DNA of 16,111 bases from Metarhizobium sp039808465. Its GTDB lineage: Bacteria > Pseudomonadota > Alphaproteobacteria > Rhizobiales > Rhizobiaceae. The stretch lies in contig JBDHTA010000095.1 of the NCBI GenBank assembly GCA_039808465.1, forward strand, positions 1 to 16,111, written 5' to 3'. The translations under genes and the position numbers were made by a program. This document shows, piece by piece, positions 12,144-16,111 of this stretch. The number at the start of each line of letters is the position of its first letter. Within the stretch, counting starts at the first letter, position 1. The notes beneath the pieces were generated by a model. It worked only from the letters and a program-made list of their open reading frames with translations, was not told the origin of the DNA and ran no database searches.

Positions 12144-13514
12144 ATGGGAGAAAAGCGTTCGCAGGAAGGATCGCAAAACCGCCAGTTGCGCGGCTGGAAG
12201 GAAATAGCCCTCTCACTTGGCAAGGATGAAAGCACCGTCAAGCGCTGGGCGCTCGACCGGGGGCTTCCGATACACCGGGTGCCCGGCCAGAAAAGGGCGT
12301 CCGTCTACGCCTGGACCGATGAAATCAACGACTGGCTGACGAGCCGGAGGCGTGAAGGCGGCTTGCAGGCGTCTCTTTCCACCGAACCGTTGGGATTGGC
12401 CGAATTTTCCCTGCCCGGAGCGAAGCCGGGCCCGCAGCCGCGGATCTGGAGCGCCCGCGCCACTGCGGGCGGGATAATCCTTGCGGCGCTTGCCATGTTC
12501 GGCGCCGCCAGCCTGATGTTCAGGCCAGCCCCGGATGCCGCGCCGTCCGCATATCGCTCGTCCGATCTGGTGCAGGATCTCTATCTCGAAGGTGTTTATC
12601 TCTATCGAAAACGCAGTCCGGAAACGCTCGATCAGGCGGCGGATCGTTTTCGCCGCGCGATAATGCTCGATCCCGCATTCGCTCCTGCGCGCGCCTCTCT
12701 CGCCGTGACCTACAACCTCATGGTGGAGTATGGCCTGATCGGGGCGGAGGCGGGTTATGCGCAAGCCGGAAAGGAAGCGCAGGCGGCATTGAGGATCAAC
12801 CCGCAATCGCCCGAGGCACTCGCGGTGCTGGGCGACATCGCTTTCTTTCAGGCGAAGCAATACGAGAAAGGGCTGGCTTATTTCGACAGCGCCGTGCGCG
12901 CCGATGCAGCCAACGCGCTCTCGCGGCAATGGTACGCGGCCGCGCTGCAATCGGTGGGGCGTTATGGCGAGGCGTTGCGGCAGATCGATGCCGCGCAACG
13001 CCTTGATGCCACGTCCCGTTCCATCCGCGTGTCGAAGGCGATCATCCTTCTGGCGAAAGGCGACATCGATGCCGCGGAAGCCATCCTGAAGCAGCTCGTT
13101 GCCCATGAGCCGGGTTATCGTTCGCCCTATCGCTTTCTGGCTCTGGCCGCTCTCGCCCGGCAGGACACCGGCGCCTATCTGTCCGCATGGCGCGAGCGCT
13201 TCAACCTCACCGGCGATCCGATCGGCAGCCGTATCATTGAAGCCGGTCAATCCGCCTATCTCGAGCATGGCGATACGGCGATGGCCCGCGCCATGGCGCG
13301 CAAAGCCGGTGAGCAGGCCGCAGATGTCGAGCCGTATTTCCTGGCCCACGTTCAGGCCTTAGCTGGCGAGACTGAATCTGCCGCCCGTCAACTTGCATCG
13401 ATAGATACCCGGCACGCCTTTTACTATGGCTTCGATCCCGCCTTCCGCATGGCGCGCCGGGATCCGGCGTTCGTCGAGAAAATCCGGGCGGCCAGATTGC
13501 CGGTTTTGCCGTAA
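12144..13514 (+). CDS. Membrane-anchored HTH / TPR-repeat protein, putative regulator
   Basis: 456 residues. Residues about 17-66 look like an excisionase/MerR-like winged helix (GWKEIALSLGKDESTVKRW, then VYAWTDEINDWL), a DNA- or protein-binding fold. A linker leads to one membrane helix (about 106-126, AGGIILAALAMFGAASLMF). The remainder (about 140-440) is helical with TPR-like repeats (YLEGVYLYRKRSPETLDQA, ALAVLGDIAFFQAKQYEKG, YAAALQSVGRYGEALRQID, SKAIILLAKGDIDAAEAIL), probably periplasmic given the single helix. AAGGG at 12134-12138 sits 5 bases before ATG 12144. It may be a one-component transmembrane regulator that senses through the TPR domain. It stands just upstream of, and in line with, the second RTX gene, and divergent from the secretion genes, so it could control either. 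Its target and signal are unknown. Confidence 0.75.
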   Translation: MGEKRSQEGSQNRQLRGWKEIALSLGKDESTVKRWALDRGLPIHRVPGQKRASVYAWTDEINDWLTSRRREGGLQASLSTEPLGLAEFSLPGAKPGPQPRIWSARATAGGIILAALAMFGAASLMFRPAPDAAPSAYRSSDLVQDLYLEGVYLYRKRSPETLDQAADRFRRAIMLDPAFAPARASLAVTYNLMVEYGLIGAEAGYAQAGKEAQAALRINPQSPEALAVLGDIAFFQAKQYEKGLAYFDSAVRADAANALSRQWYAAALQSVGRYGEALRQIDAAQRLDATSRSIRVSKAIILLAKGDIDAAEAILKQLVAHEPGYRSPYRFLALAALARQDTGAYLSAWRERFNLTGDPIGSRIIEAGQSAYLEHGDTAMARAMARKAGEQAADVEPYFLAHVQALAGETESAARQLASIDTRHAFYYGFDPAFRMARRDPAFVEKIRAARLPVLP

Positions 13515-13539
13515 AGCCTGCCCTGCGGTGAATCGCCCG

Positions 13540-13558
13540 TTCATGCGCTTTCATGCGC
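13540..13558. repeat. Direct repeat TTCATGCGC spaced one helical turn
   Basis: TTCATGCGC occurs at 13540-13548 and again at 13550-13558, a 10-base period that puts both copies on one face of the helix. It lies just upstream of a candidate promoter, so it may be a pair of activator half-sites. Confidence 0.3.
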
Positions 13559-13560
13559 CA

Positions 13561-13589
13561 TTGTCCCTGAATGCCGCCCACGATAGTTT
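13561..13589 (+). promoter_or_regulatory. Candidate promoter for the second RTX gene
   Basis: TTGTCC (13561-13566) and TAGTTT (13584-13589) are separated by 17 bases, about 100 bases before the gene. Both hexamers match only moderately (four and three of six). Confidence 0.25.
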
Positions 13590-13688
13590 TTCGGGAAGGA
13601 CTGAAGCGAACGGGCAAAGGTCGGCGGGTTCGATTCCGGTAGATGAGGCCCGTGCCGAATTATGTTTCTCGCCAGAGGTGGAATGTTG

Positions 13689-16111
13689 ATGGCCGACCCT
13701 GATTACATCCTTAAAAAATTTTCTCAGAATATCGACAACAACATCGTCGCCCTGGCCGACGGCCGTTATCTCATGTCCTGGGTGGAATTGTCTTATAGCG
13801 AGGACAATCTGACGACCATGTATACGCTGTCCGCGGCCATATACACCGCCGACGGTGTTCGCGACGGCAGCGTTTTTACGGTCGCCACATCCCGGAACCA
13901 CTACTCGGAAGGCGGCTCCCAGATCGGCAATCCCAGTGTCGTGGCGCTGGCCGATGGCGGCTTCGCCGTGGCATGGGGGCAGGTCCACAACTCGGAGAGG
14001 GTGGACTGGGTCACGACATCGACCAATGTCATCAATATGCGTGTTTATGACGAGGATGGAAAGCCCGCCTCCACCGTTCAGACGATCAGCGACATAGAGG
14101 ATAATGACGTTGCCCGCCCTGTGCATCTCACGGCCTTCGGCAAGGGTTTCTTTGCAACATGGGAGGAAGCAGGCGACGATCCGAACTACAAGTTCAGCTT
14201 TGGCATCCGCGCCCGCGCCTTCGACAAGGAAGGCGATCCCCTGCTCGACGACGTGCTGGATGATCCGACCTGGATCAACAGCAACCGCGTCTATCATCAG
14301 ACCAACCCGACCAATGCGACATTGACGGACGGCAGCGTCGTCGTCACCTTTGCCGACAGGGGCGACATTCACGCCATTGTCTTCGGCAAGGACGGGGATA
14401 TCGACGTTCCCGAGTTCACGGCGCACAAGATCACCGCAGGCACGCAAAGCGGTGGGACAGCCGCCGCGTTGACGGATGGCCGGTTTGTGGTTTCCGCGTT
14501 ATCTCCCACGGAAAGCGGCGGAAGAGGCGCGTTCATCCAGATTTTCAGCCTCGACAGAAGCGGAGCCGGAACCAAGGTCACCTTCGATGGCGATCCGCTC
14601 CTGCTCACGGAGCTTTCCGGCCAATACGACTTTGTCGGCCCGCCGAATCTCGTGGGCACGGCCGGAGGCGGCTTCTTTGTCTCCTGGGTCGAATATGCCA
14701 AGACGGATGTTCAGGACGAATTCGTGCGCTCACTGCATGGCCAGTTCTTCAAGGCGGACGGAACGCGGGACGGCGACGAGCTTCTGATCGATAGCGCGCA
14801 GTTCATAACTGGTGTGATCCGTCTGGGCGATGCGTATTCGAATGTCATGCTGGCCGAAAGCCAGCTCGGCACCATTCTGTTGAGCTGGTTTGCCAAGCCA
14901 ACCGGCGGGGACGCCTATCGGGAAAACTACATTCTGAAGGCGCCAGCCATTCCCGGTCCGGGCAACGACACGATCGAAGGAACGCCCGGGAAAGACAAGC
15001 TCTACGGCCTGGCGGGAAATGACAAGATCCGTGGCCATGACGATGACGATCTGCTGGATGGAGGCTCGGGCGCCGATCAGATGTGGGGTGGCAAGGGTAA
15101 CGACACCTATGTCGTGGACAATGCCGGAGACCGGGTCTTCGAATTGCCGGGAGAGGGGACCGACACCGTTCGCAGCTCCATCTCGTACACGCTGCCGGAT
15201 CATGTCGAAAACCTTGTATTGACGGGGACAAAGGCGCTCAGCGGAACGGGAAACGCCCTGGCCAACACCCTGACCGGGAATGCCGCCGCCAATGTGTTGG
15301 ACGGCAAGAAGGGCGCCGACCGCCTTGTCGGCGGCAAGGGCAATGATACCTATATTGTCGACAACGCGGGAGACAAGGTCGTCGAAAGCGCCGGGGGCGG
15401 CACGGATACGGTCAAGGCCTCCGTTTCCTTTACGCTGGCCGCCAACGTCGAGGCCTTGATCCTCACCGGCTCCGGCAATATCCGCGGCATAGGCAATGAC
15501 CTTGCCAACACCATGACAGGCAATTCCGGTAACAACGTCCTTGATGGGCGCGCCGGAGCGGATGTGATGAAGGGAGGAGGAGGCAACGACACCTATTACG
15601 TGGATCATGCCAAGGACAGGGTGGTGGAGGGCGCGAAAGAGGGAACGGACACCGTCAGGTCATCCGTCAGCTTCGTGCTGGGCAGCAACATAGAAAACCT
15701 GATACTGACGGGCTCGGCCAATCTCAACGGCACGGGCAATAGCCTCGCCAACAAGATTACCGGCAATAGCGGCAACAACCTGCTCGACGGTAAGGGCGGC
15801 GCCGATACGCTGGCGGGCGGCAAGGGCAACGACACCTATATCGTCGACAACTCCGGCGACAGGGTCGTGGAGAAAGCGGCCGAAGGCACCGATCTGGTCA
15901 AGGCTTCGGTGTCTCATACGCTCGGCGCCCATGTCGAGAACCTGACGCTGACAGGAACCAAGGCGATCAACGGCACCGGCAATAGCCTCGCCAACAAGAT
16001 CATCGGCAACAGCGGCAACAACCTCCTCGACGGCAAGGGCGGCGACGACACGCTGACGGGCGGCAAGGGCAACGACACCTATATCGTCGACAACTCCGGC
16101 GACAGGGTCGT
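13689..16111 (+). CDS. Second large RTX protein with N-terminal propeller-like domain; runs off the right edge
   Basis: At least 807 residues, 3' end missing. ATG 13689 (MADPDYILKK) is preferred over ATG 13683 because the Shine-Dalgarno-like GAGGTGG (13675-13681) sits 7 bases before it. There is no signal peptide. Residues about 1-415 hold seven recurrences, 50-70 residues apart, of a DG(G/R)(F/Y)(hydrophobic)3-W strand motif: ALADGRYLMSWVE, ALADGGFAVAWGQ, FGKGFFATWEEA, LTDGSVVVTFAD, LTDGRFVVSAL, AGGGFFVSWVEY, LGTILLSWFA. This suggests a seven-bladed beta-propeller. From about residue 423 (PGNDTIEGTPGKDKLYGLAGND) it is RTX repeats, with 81-residue tandem units from 15087. It is probably calcium-binding and exported by a type I system; its role (adhesion, biofilm matrix or enzyme) cannot be told. 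No HasA-like domain is seen in the part present. Confidence 0.85.
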   Translation, partial: MADPDYILKKFSQNIDNNIVALADGRYLMSWVELSYSEDNLTTMYTLSAAIYTADGVRDGSVFTVATSRNHYSEGGSQIGNPSVVALADGGFAVAWGQVHNSERVDWVTTSTNVINMRVYDEDGKPASTVQTISDIEDNDVARPVHLTAFGKGFFATWEEAGDDPNYKFSFGIRARAFDKEGDPLLDDVLDDPTWINSNRVYHQTNPTNATLTDGSVVVTFADRGDIHAIVFGKDGDIDVPEFTAHKITAGTQSGGTAAALTDGRFVVSALSPTESGGRGAFIQIFSLDRSGAGTKVTFDGDPLLLTELSGQYDFVGPPNLVGTAGGGFFVSWVEYAKTDVQDEFVRSLHGQFFKADGTRDGDELLIDSAQFITGVIRLGDAYSNVMLAESQLGTILLSWFAKPTGGDAYRENYILKAPAIPGPGNDTIEGTPGKDKLYGLAGNDKIRGHDDDDLLDGGSGADQMWGGKGNDTYVVDNAGDRVFELPGEGTDTVRSSISYTLPDHVENLVLTGTKALSGTGNALANTLTGNAAANVLDGKKGADRLVGGKGNDTYIVDNAGDKVVESAGGGTDTVKASVSFTLAANVEALILTGSGNIRGIGNDLANTMTGNSGNNVLDGRAGADVMKGGGGNDTYYVDHAKDRVVEGAKEGTDTVRSSVSFVLGSNIENLILTGSANLNGTGNSLANKITGNSGNNLLDGKGGADTLAGGKGNDTYIVDNSGDRVVEKAAEGTDLVKASVSHTLGAHVENLTLTGTKAINGTGNSLANKIIGNSGNNLLDGKGGDDTLTGGKGNDTYIVDNSGDRV
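15087..16111 (+). repeat. Tandem 243-base (81-residue) RTX super-repeats
   Basis: The GG(K/G)GNDTY motif starts at 15087, 15330, 15573, 15816 and 16059, exactly 243 bases apart each time. Each unit reads GGKGNDTY(I/V)VDN, GDRVVE, EGTDTV(R/K)(S/A)SVS, a VENL.LTG strand, GTGN.LAN..TGN, then LDGKGGAD. The last two complete copies are the most alike, so expansion is recent, and more units may lie beyond the window. Confidence 0.9.

Noticed and set aside
12144..12340. Phage excisionase or mobile-element gene suggested by the Xis/MerR-like HTH
   Set aside because: The HTH is followed by a membrane helix and a long TPR region, and no integrase, attachment repeats or transposase is nearby.

Overview
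The window looks like the chromosome of a GC-rich alphaproteobacterium, most likely Hyphomicrobiales (Rhizobium/Brucella-like relatives). This is inferred from codon use, from the PrtD/PrtE-HasD/HasE-style type I secretion genes, and from large RTX proteins next to an HTH-TM-TPR regulator. No rRNA, tRNA, CRISPR array or insertion sequence is visible.

Layout. (1) 1-1174 (+): 3' part of an M20-family metallo-amidohydrolase, cut by the left edge and probably unrelated to the rest. (2) 1175-1832: a 658-base gap, AT-rich in its second half, with a candidate promoter and several inverted repeats, ending in two back-to-back stem-loops upstream of the next gene. (3) 1833-8941 (+): one very large gene, about 2,368 codons if two single-base slips (near 2319-2330 and at 3281-3283) are corrected. 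It has no signal peptide and a C-terminal RTX secretion region. It contains four divergent HasA-type hemophore domains separated by cadherin-like and RTX modules. (4) 9027-9647 (+): a PigA/HemO-type heme oxygenase, 85 bases downstream. (5) 9691-11004 (-): an intact HlyD/PrtE-type membrane fusion protein. (6) 11073-11858 (-): the matching ABC transporter, broken by an in-frame TAG and by an internal deletion that removes the last membrane helices and essentially the whole ATPase domain. (7) 12144-13514 (+): a membrane-anchored HTH-TPR protein. (8) 13689 to the right edge (+): a second RTX protein with an N-terminal propeller-like region and tandem 81-residue repeats.

How the parts fit: regions 3-6 read as a heme-acquisition locus. 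A multi-headed hemophore would be exported by a HasD/HasE-type system, would capture heme outside, and the heme oxygenase would release iron inside. No TonB-dependent receptor lies in the window. The most interesting point is the multi-hemophore architecture: a Tyr equivalent to the HasA heme ligand is seen in all four domains, and the supporting His in three. The second point is that the locus appears to be decaying, with two frameshifts in the substrate gene and a doubly broken transporter beside an intact adaptor and an intact heme oxygenase. Sequencing or assembly error must be excluded before calling this biological decay.
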